A stretch of 64,000 nt of DNA from DATGJX01 sp963830545. Lineage in GTDB: Bacteria > Vulcanimicrobiota > Vulcanimicrobiia > Vulcanimicrobiales > Vulcanimicrobiaceae. Below, one piece after another: positions 46,104 through 54,317 of the stretch (the stretch's first letter is position 1; each line of letters opens with the position of its first letter). The notes below the pieces were generated by a model. That model saw only the letters and a program-made list of their open reading frames with translations, was not told where the DNA came from and did no database searches. Location: the NCBI GenBank assembly GCA_963830545.1, contig CAWHMK010000001.1, positions 2,108,001-2,172,000 of the forward strand, written 5' to 3'. The translations under genes and the position numbers were made by a program.

Positions 46104-46180
46104 GCCAAATTTAGGCGCCGAGAAATCGTGGGGGCCCCGCGAAGCGGGGGGCGTGCAGGCTAGGCCGGAACGCCTTTTCA
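46104..46180. repeat. Intergenic element, family 2, upstream of ribF
   Basis: A perfect hairpin CCCCGC-GAA-GCGGGG (46135-46149) is followed by GGCGT...ACGCCTTTTC (46150-46179), with AGGCTAGGCCGGA (46157-46169) shared with the rbfA copy. The GGAACG before the TTG start of ribF may be the ribosome-binding site. Similar to the element before nusA in its GGCGT-ACGCCTTT part. Confidence 0.6.
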
Positions 46181-46181
46181 A

Positions 46182-47111
46182 TTGAAACTGTGGCATTCGC
46201 TGGCCGCGCGCAATGCGCAGCGTGAACGGCCGCTCGTCGTTGCAATCGGATTTTTCGACGGCATGCACCGCGGCCATCAGGCAATCGCGCGTCGAACGCT
46301 GCGCTTGCGCAAACCGGGTTGGCGCGCCGCCGTGCTGACGTTCGCGAATCATCCTGCGTCGTTCTTGCGTCCCGGGACCGAACCGCCGCTCATCACGACG
46401 CCGGAAGAGCGCATCGATCTCATCGCCGCAGCCGGTTTCGACGAATGTTTTTTCGTACGCTTTGACGCGAGCGTTGCATCGATAACCGCCGAGCAGTTCT
46501 TACTCGAAACGCTGATTGAAAGCATGGGCGTGCGCGGAGTGGTCGTCGGAAGAAATTTCCGGTTCGGACATAAGCGTGCCGGCGACACGTCCATGATGCA
46601 GGCGGTGCTCGCGGAAAACGGCGTGGCATGCTTGCCCGTCGAGAACACGACGGATGAGAGCGGTGAACGCATCTCCAGTACGCGAATTCGCGCCGCGATC
46701 GCTCAAGGCGATCTGCACGCGGCGGATGCGCTGCTGGGTCATAGTTACGAGTTGCGCGGGCGCATCGTTCTCGGACGCGGACGCGGCCACGACCTGAACT
46801 TCCCTACTGCGAACGTGGAGTTGCCGAAGAAAAAATTGCTGCCGCGGGATGGGGTCTACTCCGCCGTCGGACGATTCGACGGACGCGACTATGCGGCGCT
46901 CGTTTCCATCGGGACGAACCCGACGTTCGACGGCTCGCATCGCACGGTGGAAGCGTGGTTGCGCGACTTTCAGGAGACGATCTACGGCAAAGAACTCGCG
47001 CTCCGCGATTTGCGTTTCGTGCGCGAACAGCAACGATTCGGGTCGGCGAGCGAGTTGAAGGAACAAATGAATCGGGATTTACACGCTGTGGCCTACCCGG
47101 CGTTCGGCTGA
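46182..47111 (+). CDS. ribF: Bifunctional riboflavin kinase / FAD synthetase
   Basis: 309 aa, TTG start at the end of the family 2 element. N-terminal nucleotidyltransferase: 'VVAIGFFDGMHRGHQAIARR' (GFFDGxHxGHQ), 'ITTPEERIDLI', 'GRNFRFGHKRAGD'; C-terminal flavokinase: 'GRGRGHDLNFPTANVELP', 'YAALVSIGTNPTF' and 'EAWLRDFQETIYG'. Makes FMN and FAD. Its last base is the first base of the tlpA start codon. Confidence 0.95.
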   Translation: MKLWHSLAARNAQRERPLVVAIGFFDGMHRGHQAIARRTLRLRKPGWRAAVLTFANHPASFLRPGTEPPLITTPEERIDLIAAAGFDECFFVRFDASVASITAEQFLLETLIESMGVRGVVVGRNFRFGHKRAGDTSMMQAVLAENGVACLPVENTTDESGERISSTRIRAAIAQGDLHAADALLGHSYELRGRIVLGRGRGHDLNFPTANVELPKKKLLPRDGVYSAVGRFDGRDYAALVSIGTNPTFDGSHRTVEAWLRDFQETIYGKELALRDLRFVREQQRFGSASELKEQMNRDLHAVAYPAFG

Positions 47112-47617
47112 TGAAGACGGCCGCCGGTATTGCCGTCTGCATGGCGGCTGGGTCGCTGCTTGCCGCCTGCTCTTCCGCCTCAAGGATCTCCGTGTTTAGT
47201 GTAGCCGCAGTGGGCCGGCGCGCGCCGAGTTGGACGGAGCGCACGTCGACCGGCGCGATGCTCTCGCTCGCATCGCTCCGCGGACGGCCGGTGTACTTGA
47301 ATTTTTTCGCGACGTGGTGTCCGCCGTGCAATGACGAGGCGCCCGGCGTGAACGCGCTGCAGAAGCAATATGCGGTCGACGGTCTGCGTACGGTCGGTGT
47401 AGACGAGCTGGAAAGTGCGCAAAAAGCGGCTTCTTTCGTGCACAAGTTTGCGCTCGTTTACCCGGCAGTTGTCGACGATGGAACGCTGCAGTCCCAGTAC
47501 AATGTCAACGGGCTGCCGGTACACGTGTTCATCGACCGATCCGGCGTCGTGCGAAAAATCATCGTCGGGGAAATGACGAAGAGTCAAATCGCGGCGCAAA
47601 TTCGGGCAATTTTGTAG
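47111..47617 (+). CDS. TlpA-like thioredoxin-fold lipoprotein
   Basis: 168 aa. Lipoprotein signal with lipobox 'LLAAC' (Cys20). Redoxin domain: 'GRPVYLNFFATWCPPCNDEAPGVNALQKQY' with WCPPC active site (about residues 67-71), 'YNVNGLPVHVFIDRSGVV' with the cis-Pro. Periplasmic-face disulfide reductase, for example for cytochrome maturation; none of those genes is in the window. Overlaps the ribF stop. Confidence 0.9.
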   Translation: MKTAAGIAVCMAAGSLLAACSSASRISVFSVAAVGRRAPSWTERTSTGAMLSLASLRGRPVYLNFFATWCPPCNDEAPGVNALQKQYAVDGLRTVGVDELESAQKAASFVHKFALVYPAVVDDGTLQSQYNVNGLPVHVFIDRSGVVRKIIVGEMTKSQIAAQIRAIL

Positions 47618-47626
47618 CAGGAATCC

Positions 47627-47646
47627 GGGTCCAATTTATTGGACCC
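47627..47646 (+). terminator. Strong hairpin downstream of tlpA, weak U-tract
   Basis: Perfect 8-bp stem GGGTCCAA/TTGGACCC with loop TTTA, nine bases after the tlpA stop and eight before the STAS gene. No T-run follows, so it may be a transcript-stabilising or Rho-assisted structure more than a classical terminator. Confidence 0.45.
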
Positions 47647-47654
47647 CTACGGAA

Positions 47655-47987
47655 ATGATGAATGACCGCACTGTACGTCTGGCGTTCGAAGGGGACCTCG
47701 ACGTGTACCGCTGCGACGAGTTCAAATCGGCTTTGCCGCCGCCGGAAAGCATCGATCGGCTAATCATCGACGTCCGCGCCGCACGCACGGTCGATTCGTC
47801 AATCATCACCACGCTGATGCGCTATCGCCGCTCCTTCGTTCAAGCCGGCGGTGACGGCCACGAAATCATCGTTATCGTCTCGCCGAATTTGCGCCGCATC
47901 TTCGAGATCACCGGCTTGGTCAATTCGCTGACGGTTGTCAGCGCCTCAGCCGGAGTTTCCCTTTCCGAAAGCCCTCAGGACGCTTAA
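47655..47987 (+). CDS. STAS-domain anti-sigma factor antagonist-like protein
   Basis: 110 aa, ATG start. STAS core 'VRLAFEGDLDVYRCDEFKSAL', 'LIIDVRAARTVDSSIITTLMRYRR' (the phosphorylatable Ser of partner-switching systems is in 'DSS') and 'FEITGLVNSLTVV'. Binds an anti-sigma factor (RsbW type) when unphosphorylated. The SpoIIE-type phosphatase at 54.3 kb carries an RsbW-like HATPase domain and could be a partner, but they are not adjacent. Overlaps the clp 3' end by four bases (convergent). Confidence 0.85.
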   Translation: MMNDRTVRLAFEGDLDVYRCDEFKSALPPPESIDRLIIDVRAARTVDSSIITTLMRYRRSFVQAGGDGHEIIVIVSPNLRRIFEITGLVNSLTVVSASAGVSLSESPQDA

Positions 47988-49931
47988 GCGGCGTTTACGA
48001 CTAGGGCCCCCGAAACGAGCTGCACGTTTGCGCGAGATCCGCGCGGCAACTCGCCGCGCAGGATGGCCGTCGAAAGCGGCGTGCTGACGTGCTTTGCGAC
48101 GATGCGGTGAACGTAGCGGGCGCCGCTTCCCGCACCCATCGCCTCCCTGGCCAAAAACGAGCGCGCATCTTCGCCGAGCAGTAAGTTCACCTCGCGCGCA
48201 CCGAGCCGTTCCGCCAGCGCTTCAACGTGAATCGCAACGATTTGCTCGATGTCCGCCAGTCTGCAAATCGTTGAAATGCACGACGTCGTCTATACGGTTG
48301 AGGAATTCGGGGCGAAACGCAACCGGAAGCTCCTCGTCCGTGAGGTTCGTGGTCATGATGATGAGCGCGTGACGAAAATCGATCGTGCGCCCTTTCGCGT
48401 CGGTGACGCGGCCGTCGTCGAGAATCTGAAGCAGTATGGCCGCAACGTCCGGATGCGCCTTTTCGAGCTCGTCAAACAATACGACGCAGTAGGGACGCCG
48501 GCGCACCGGTTCGGTGAGCTGGCCCGGTTCATCGTGACCTTGATATCCCGGCGGCGCGCCGAGCAGCCGCGAAATGGTGTGCGCTTCGGTGAATTCCGAG
48601 AGATCGATGCGCACCAGCGCCTCTTCAGTTCCGAAGAGCGCATGAGCAAGCGCTTTCGCCAACTCGGTTTTGCCGACGCCGCTGCTGCCCATGAACAAAA
48701 AACTGCCCAGCGGCTTGCGTGGGTCGTGCAAGCCCGCGCGCGCGCGACGAATGGCTTCGCTCACTGCGGCAATCGCCGTTGACTGCCCGATGACGCGTTT
48801 GGAAAGCGTCGCTTCCAACGAGAGCAGATGGTTGGCTTGCGATTCCGAGAGCGTGGACTGCGGGATGCCGGTCCATTTTGTCACGACGGAAGCGACGTCA
48901 TCCGCGCTCACGAAGCGATGCGCGTCGCCGCGATTGTTCAGCGCGACCGTTGCCGCCGCTTCGTCCATCAAATCGATCGCCTTGTCGGGCAGAAAGCGAT
49001 CCGCAATGTAGCGCGCCGAAAGCGCGGCTGCAGCTCGTACCGCTTCGTCGCGGATCTCGACGTTGTGGTGCTCCGCATAGCGTTTGCTCAGGCCGCGCAA
49101 GATCGCGACGGTCTGCTCGATGGTCGGTTCGTCCACCATAACCGGCTGAAAACGCCGCTCGAGTGCCGCGTCCGACTCGATGTATTTGCGATATTCGTCG
49201 AACGTCGTTGCGCCGATGCACTGCAGATCTCCTCGCGCGAGTTCGGGTTTAATCATCGAGCTCAAATCCAGCGCGCCTTCCGCCGCGCCGGCCCCGACGA
49301 GCGTGTGCAATTCGTCGATGAAGAGGATAACGTCGCGCGCCGCTTTGCGTACTTCGTCCAAGATCTTCTTGACGCGGCCCTCGAATTCGCCGCGGTATTT
49401 TGTGCCGGCAACGAGCGGACCGAGCGAGAGCGCCAGAACCCGTTTGCTGCGCAGGGTTTCCGGAACGTTGCCGGCCACGATGCGCTGCGCCAGACCTTCG
49501 ACGATGGCCGTTTTTCCGACGCCCGGTTCGCCCACGAGCACCGGATTGTTCTTGCTGCGACGAGCGAGGATGGAAACGACGCGTTCCACTTCCTGCTCGC
49601 GACCGATTACGGGATCGAGTTTTCCGTTACGCGCGAGATCGGTGAGATCGCGTGAAAATGCGGCGAGCGTCGGCGTAGCATTGCGCAGGCGCCGCGTCAA
49701 ATCTTCGAAGGGATTTCCCGGCGAACCGCCCTCGCGTTCGCTCATTTTGTCGATCAGAATCGCGCCGCCCGCAAGCAGAGCGGCGGCCGTCAACGCCGCG
49801 CCCAGAAATGGAAGCGCGTGTTTTGTGGCTTGACGCTTCGCGGCGCAGGCGGCGCAGTAACGCGCTTGCAGCGAGCCGGGATCCGGTATTGTGGCGGGGC
49901 GCTGCCCGCACGATTCGCAGGTGCCGGTCAT
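47984..49931 (-). CDS. ClpC/ClpB-like AAA+ ATPase with zinc-ribbon and membrane anchor, frameshifted
   Basis: About 648 aa after repair. N-terminal CxxC...CxxC zinc-ribbon-like part ('CESCG', 'CAACAA'), membrane segment about 40-62 ('ALPFLGAALTAAALLAGGAIL'), then AAA-1 ('IGREQEVERVVSILARR', Walker A 'GEPGVGKT') and AAA-2 ('GSSGVGKTELAKALAHALF', 'VVLFDELEKAHPDV'). The usual Clp N domain is missing. Near 48252-48259 a surplus base (plus strand GTCCGCCAGT) shifts the frame; in the other frame 'DIEQIVAIHVEALAERLGARE' continues to the family C-terminal domain, ending at 47984. A membrane-anchored ClpC-like unfoldase without its own peptidase. Confidence 0.87.
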
Positions 49932-49966
49932 GTGCTACGTCCTACCCGAAGCTGACGTGCGCGGTT

Positions 49967-50665
49967 TCATTGCGCGTCGTAGGTGATGGTCACCGTCGCG
50001 GTGGTTTGGACGGCGCTCGGTTGGATCTGCGTCGGCATGGCGTTCGGCGCCGCGCGGAAGACGGCTTCCTGCATCATGGGTAGCGGCCGTGCAGTGAAAC
50101 CTTCTTGCATCGACCTGACGCGAAGGATTCTCAAACCGGCTGAAGCAGCCATGGCCTGCGCGTGCCGTTGGGCGATCTGCACGGCATCGCGCAGGGCTCG
50201 CGCGAATTGTCCCTCCGAGTCGCTCGTATCGAAGGAAACGCCGTTCACGTCGGTCACGCCGGAGGCGACGGCCGCGTCCACCACCTGACCGACGGCGCTG
50301 ACCCGGTGCACCGTGACGCTGACGCTTCGGTAGACGGAGTATCCATAGCGTTGTCCTTGCGGCGGAACTTCGGGCGGCCTGGGCGGCGGGTTGTACGATA
50401 GGTTGAACGAGCCCGTCTGCACGTCGTTCTTGCCGATGCCCAGAGGTTGCAGCGCCTGCAGCAAGCGGGCGTATCTCGCGTTGTTGTCCGAAGTTGCCTG
50501 CGCGGCCGTGTCGGCAGAGGTGCTGATCGCCAGATTCGCCGTAGCCATGTCCGGAACGGCGCTCGAATGGCCGTCCGCGGTGACCGTGATCTGCGAGACC
50601 TGCGCCGCAACCGCAGGCGCGCCGAGCAGCGCGAAAAGAGCCGCGAGCGCCAGTAAACGAGTCAT
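49967..50665 (-). CDS. SIMPL-domain (DUF541) exported protein
   Basis: 232 aa from ATG 50665, which has GGAGG five bases upstream; the longer frame has no signal. Sec signal 1-20 ('RLLALAALFALLGAPAVAAQ'). SIMPL domain: 'ITVTADGHSSAVPDMATANLAIST', 'LLQALQPLGIGKNDVQTGSFNLS', 'YRSVSVTVHRVSAVGQVVDAAV', C-terminal 'TTATVTITYDAQ'. Periplasmic; role unclear (oxidative stress in E. coli YggE). Confidence 0.85.
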   Translation of the reverse strand: MTRLLALAALFALLGAPAVAAQVSQITVTADGHSSAVPDMATANLAISTSADTAAQATSDNNARYARLLQALQPLGIGKNDVQTGSFNLSYNPPPRPPEVPPQGQRYGYSVYRSVSVTVHRVSAVGQVVDAAVASGVTDVNGVSFDTSDSEGQFARALRDAVQIAQRHAQAMAASAGLRILRVRSMQEGFTARPLPMMQEAVFRAAPNAMPTQIQPSAVQTTATVTITYDAQ

Positions 50666-50717
50666 GAAGTCCTCCCTGTGCTTGGGCGTTCGCCGTGCGG
50701 GAAAGAAACCTTCAAGC

Positions 50718-50972
50718 ATGCTGGTTGAAGCGGTTATCGGACTCTGCGTCGGCGTCATCGCCAGGTATGTCGTTCCGGATTCGCAGGGAATCGGCGGCGA
50801 CACCCTTACCGGAATCGTCGGCGGTGTGCTCGGGGGCTTCATCTATAAGCTCTTCGGCAACAAGCCGCCCATTGACGATTACAACGCCTGGAGCATGGCA
50901 AGCGCCGCGGCCGGCGCGCTGATAGTCATTCTTGTCATCCGTGCCACCGGTGGCCGGCGCACCATTGCTTGA
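50718..50972 (+). CDS. GlsB/YeaQ/YmgE family membrane protein, copy 1
   Basis: 84 aa. Gly-rich three-helix protein: 'AVIGLCVGVIARYVVPDSQGIGG', 'GIVGGVLGGFIYKLFG', 'ASAAAGALIVILVIRA'. Family of small transglycosylase-associated/stress-induced membrane proteins, function unknown. Directly followed by a second copy. Confidence 0.8.
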   Translation: MLVEAVIGLCVGVIARYVVPDSQGIGGDTLTGIVGGVLGGFIYKLFGNKPPIDDYNAWSMASAAAGALIVILVIRATGGRRTIA

Positions 50973-50989
50973 AGGGGAGGGGAATTTTC

Positions 50990-51250
50990 ATGTGGCAGAT
51001 CATCTGGTTTCTCATCATCGGATTCATCGTCGGGCTCATCGCGCGATGGATCGTCCCCGGCGCCGTAAGGGGCGGGATTATCGTCGACATCATCGTCGGC
51101 ATCATCGGTTCGTTCATCGGCGGGTGGCTCTACCGGGCGTTCGGTCACGGCCAGCTCACGGGACTGTGGGCTTTTCTGTATGCGCTCATCGGTGCGGTTG
51201 TGCTACTCTTGATTCTACGAGCCTTCACGGGAAGGCGATCGGTAGTTTAG
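50990..51250 (+). CDS. GlsB/YeaQ/YmgE family membrane protein, copy 2
   Basis: 86 aa from ATG 50990 with GGGGAGGGG about eight bases upstream. Same three-helix plan ('IIWFLIIGFIVGLIARWIVPG', 'DIIVGIIGSFIGGWLYR', 'LIGAVVLLLILRA'). Tandem duplicate of the preceding gene, since diverged. Confidence 0.8.
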   Translation: MWQIIWFLIIGFIVGLIARWIVPGAVRGGIIVDIIVGIIGSFIGGWLYRAFGHGQLTGLWAFLYALIGAVVLLLILRAFTGRRSVV

Positions 51251-51272
51251 CCCTGTATATCAGAAAACCATC

Positions 51273-51515
51273 ATGGCCTACGTCATCACTGAACCGTGCA
51301 TCGGAACCAAGGACAAGTCTTGCGTGGACGTGTGTCCGGTCGACTGCATTCACGGAAAAGATGAAGACGAGATGCTCTACATCGATCCGGAAGTGTGCAT
51401 CGACTGCGGCGCGTGCGTTTCCGCGTGTCCCGTCGAAGCGATCTTCGCCGATTCGGACGTGCCCGAGAAGTGGCAAAACTACCTGGAAGTCAACGCGGAA
51501 TACTTCAAAAAGTAA
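51273..51515 (+). CDS. Ferredoxin, 7Fe type ([3Fe-4S][4Fe-4S])
   Basis: 80 aa. Cys pattern: C9-x7-C17-x3-C21-P and C25 in the first half, C42-x2-C45-x2-C48-x3-C52-P in the second ('CIDCGACVSACP'). This is the FdxA-type arrangement. Low-potential electron carrier. It stands 41 bases before the flavin oxidoreductase, so it may be its electron donor (inference). Confidence 0.93.
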   Translation: MAYVITEPCIGTKDKSCVDVCPVDCIHGKDEDEMLYIDPEVCIDCGACVSACPVEAIFADSDVPEKWQNYLEVNAEYFKK

Positions 51516-51556
51516 TCTTTCAGAAAGCATTCACGTTTCAGCGTTACACGTAGCGT

Positions 51557-52648
51557 GTGATGCTTGATGCCCTGGTGGCCGGCGGCGGTCCCGCAGGTTC
51601 GACTACTGCTCTGTTGCTCGCGCGCGCGCATCTGCGCGTCTGCGTCGTAGACCGAAGCCTCTTTCCGCGAATAAAAGCCTGCGGAGAGTATCTGAGTGCG
51701 GGCTCCGTACGGATGCTGCGCGATCTCGGCATCGCCGATCAGCTTTGCGATCGTGCGCGTGCGGTGCGCGGCGTACGGCTTCATGGCCACGGCGTGCATG
51801 CGCGTATCGATTTTCCGAAGCCCGGATGGGCTTTGCCGCGCGCCGTTCTGGACGATGTGCTGCTGAGCGCCGCACGCGCCGCAGGAGCGGACGTCCTGCG
51901 CGGCCGTCTGGAAGATTGCACCGTCAATGCCGACTATGCCGCCGCCGAAATACGACTGCCGGATGGTACCTTACGCGATGTACGAGCGCGTACGATCGTC
52001 GGCGCCGACGGCATGCATTCGCTCGTGGCGCGCAAATGCGGCTTCACGACGGGAACCCGTGCGCGCTCGCGCTTCGCGTTGGGCGGACACTATGCCGGGA
52101 TGAAGATGTTGGACGAACACATCGACATGTTCGTGGACGGCAATACCTATCTCGCGGTCAACCCGCTCACCGATCGCGCCGCTAACGTGATGCTCGTCGT
52201 CGAAGAAGCGGAACTCAACCGGAACCGGTTCGACGTCGAAAGGTTCGCGGAGGCGCGGGTCCGTGAGCTCGGGGGCGCGTTGCTTCACGGCGCGGCCCTC
52301 GAAGGTAAACGCATCTCGATTGGACCGCTCGCATACCGCGCGACGCAACTCGCCGGACGGCGCGTCGTACTTGCGGGCGATGCGGCATGTTTTCTCGATC
52401 CGTTCACCGGACAAGGCGTGCATCTCGCGCTGGTCGGCGCGCATTTGGCAGCGCAGTGCATCGCGTCGGAAAATCTCGGCGCATACGAGGTTCGCGCACG
52501 GCGTGAGATCGCCGCGCGCGAGCGATCGGCGCGTGCCGTCAAGCAGCTCATCCGCTCGCCGATGCTCGCGCGAGCGGCCGCGCGCGTCGTCGATCGCAAT
52601 CCATGGATCTTGCGGCCGGTGCTGCAACGCGTTACCGGAGGCGCATAG
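51557..52648 (+). CDS. FAD-dependent oxidoreductase, geranylgeranyl-reductase/halogenase-like
   Basis: 363 aa, GTG start. FAD-binding 'DALVAGGGPAGSTTALLLARAHLRVCVVDRS' (GxGxxG region), 'CGEYLSAGSV' (motif resembling geranylgeranyl reductase-type PxxCGEyxS), 'VGADGMHSLVARK' (GD-type motif) and 'VVLAGDAACFLDPFTGQGVHLAL' (C-terminal FAD motif). Class A flavin monooxygenase/reductase fold. With ferredoxin upstream and a KAS/SRPBCC pair downstream it may act on a polyketide or isoprenoid; substrate unknown. Confidence 0.85.
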   Translation: MMLDALVAGGGPAGSTTALLLARAHLRVCVVDRSLFPRIKACGEYLSAGSVRMLRDLGIADQLCDRARAVRGVRLHGHGVHARIDFPKPGWALPRAVLDDVLLSAARAAGADVLRGRLEDCTVNADYAAAEIRLPDGTLRDVRARTIVGADGMHSLVARKCGFTTGTRARSRFALGGHYAGMKMLDEHIDMFVDGNTYLAVNPLTDRAANVMLVVEEAELNRNRFDVERFAEARVRELGGALLHGAALEGKRISIGPLAYRATQLAGRRVVLAGDAACFLDPFTGQGVHLALVGAHLAAQCIASENLGAYEVRARREIAARERSARAVKQLIRSPMLARAAARVVDRNPWILRPVLQRVTGGA

Positions 52649-52650
52649 AC

Positions 52651-53088
52651 ATGCACATGCGCGACGAGATCGTCATCGATGCGCCGGCCCGGCGAATCTT
52701 CGAGTACGCGAGCGCAACCCCGCAGTGGCCGGAAATCCTTCCGCATTACCGGTACGTGCGCGTGCTCACGTCCGATGGGGAACGAAGCGTCCTGGAGATG
52801 GCGGCGCGCCGTCCGTTCGAGCATTTGTCAATCGGAATTCCCGTCCGCTGGCGTGCGGAGCAGATTACGGACGCCGTCATGCCGCAGATTTTCTTCCGGC
52901 ATCTCGGCGGCTGGACGAACGGCATGCAGGTTTATTGGCGTTTTCGCACGCTCGGCAACGGCAAGACGCGCGTGCAAATCGATCACGATCTGCGCTCGCC
53001 TCTGGCGCCGATCATCGGCAAATATTTCGTCCATCCGATCGCGGCCCGCACCCTGCGCTGCATGAAGCAACTATGCGAACGAGCGTGA
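52651..53088 (+). CDS. SRPBCC/polyketide cyclase-like protein
   Basis: 145 aa from ATG 52651, with GGAGG 14 to 10 bases upstream. START-type fold: 'MRDEIVIDAPARRIFEYASATPQWPEILPHYRYV', 'FEHLSIGIPVRWRAEQ', 'GGWTNGMQVYWRF', 'TRVQIDHDL', C-terminal helix 'HPIAARTLRCMKQL'. The first 35 residues match the 'polyketide_cyc' family closely. Overlaps the KAS gene by 16 bases. Confidence 0.82.
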   Translation: MHMRDEIVIDAPARRIFEYASATPQWPEILPHYRYVRVLTSDGERSVLEMAARRPFEHLSIGIPVRWRAEQITDAVMPQIFFRHLGGWTNGMQVYWRFRTLGNGKTRVQIDHDLRSPLAPIIGKYFVHPIAARTLRCMKQLCERA

Positions 53089-54317
53089 CGCACCGCGTAG
53101 CCGTAACCGGTCTAGGAATGATTACGCCGCTCGGCACGGGTGCGCAGGTATTGTGGGACGGCGTTCGATCCGGGCGCGTGGCCGTCGACCGGCTGACGCG
53201 ATTCGATGCGAACGGCTACCCATCGCGCATAGCGGCTCAGATCGATTCGTTCGATCCGTCTGCGTTTCTGACGCGCCGGCGCATGCAGTGGACCGACCGT
53301 TTCTCACAGCTCGCGCTTGCGGCAGCGCATTTGGCCGTGGAAGATGCTCGCTTCGTATTCGACGGAGCGCGTTCGGAAATCGGCGTTTACACCGGCTCCG
53401 CGCTCGGCGGAGTTGCCTTGGCCGAAGAGCAAATGAACGTATTTGCAAGGCAAGGATTGCGTTCGGTGCGTCCGCTGCTGGCAATTTCCGTGTTCGGCGG
53501 CGCGGCCGCGAGCAATATCGCGATCGAGTTCGGCATTACGGGGCCCGCGAGTGCTAACGCGAATTCGTGCGCCGCAGGCGCGATGGCGATAGGAGAAGCG
53601 TTCCGCGCGGTACGGCGCGGCGAAGTGCGAGCGGCTATTGCGGGCGGCGCCGAAGCGCCGCTTGCGCCGCTGACGTACGGCGCGTTCACCGTTGCGCGGG
53701 CAATGTCCACACGAAATGAGGACCCTGCGCGCGCGAGCCGTCCGTTCGATGCAAAACGTGATGGCTTCGTCATGGCCGAAGGCGCAGGCATGCTCGTACT
53801 CGAGCGCTTCGAAGACGCGGTGTCGCGCGGCGCGCGCATCTACGGCGAAATTGCCGGGTACGGCGCATCGAACGATGCGTTCCACATGTCGGCTCCGCTC
53901 GAAGACGGCGGGCAAACGGCGACCGCGATGCAGCGCGCGATCGAGGACGCGCAGTTGCAGGCAGCCGAAATCGAGGCCGTGAACGCACATGGTTCGTCGA
54001 CGAAGATCGGCGACGCGGCGGAAGTGCGCGCGTACCGGCGTGTCTTCGGCGAGCGCAGTTCCTCCATTCCGGTTTGCGCGACGAAAGGGCAGCACGGCCA
54101 CGCACTCGGAGCAACCGGGGCCTGGGAAGTGGGCATCGCGCTCATGAGCATGCAGCAAGGCGTCATTCCCGGCGCGGCCAACCTCGATGCGCTCGACGAC
54201 GCCTGTGCGATCGACTGCGATCGCGCCGAACGCTCGATCGAATCGCGCGTCGTACTTTCGAATTCCTCGGGGTTCGGCGGCCTTAATGCGGCGCTGGTTC
54301 TCCGCTCCGATTCATGA
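53073..54317 (+). CDS. Beta-ketoacyl-ACP synthase II-like (FabF family)
   Basis: 414 aa from ATG 53073; the frame is open much earlier but over other genes. 'RVAVTGLGMITPLGTG', catalytic Cys166 in 'ANANSCAAGAMAI', His306 in 'VNAHGSSTKIGD' and His343 in 'TKGQHGHALGATGA' with Lys338: the full Cys-His-His triad. 'DAFHMSAP' and C-terminal 'LSNSSGFGGLNAALVL' are typical. It may be a second KAS for a special product; no ACP or chain-length factor is in the window. Overlaps the convergent phosphatase gene by 35 bases. Confidence 0.92.
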   Translation: MRTSVTHRVAVTGLGMITPLGTGAQVLWDGVRSGRVAVDRLTRFDANGYPSRIAAQIDSFDPSAFLTRRRMQWTDRFSQLALAAAHLAVEDARFVFDGARSEIGVYTGSALGGVALAEEQMNVFARQGLRSVRPLLAISVFGGAAASNIAIEFGITGPASANANSCAAGAMAIGEAFRAVRRGEVRAAIAGGAEAPLAPLTYGAFTVARAMSTRNEDPARASRPFDAKRDGFVMAEGAGMLVLERFEDAVSRGARIYGEIAGYGASNDAFHMSAPLEDGGQTATAMQRAIEDAQLQAAEIEAVNAHGSSTKIGDAAEVRAYRRVFGERSSSIPVCATKGQHGHALGATGAWEVGIALMSMQQGVIPGAANLDALDDACAIDCDRAERSIESRVVLSNSSGFGGLNAALVLRSDS

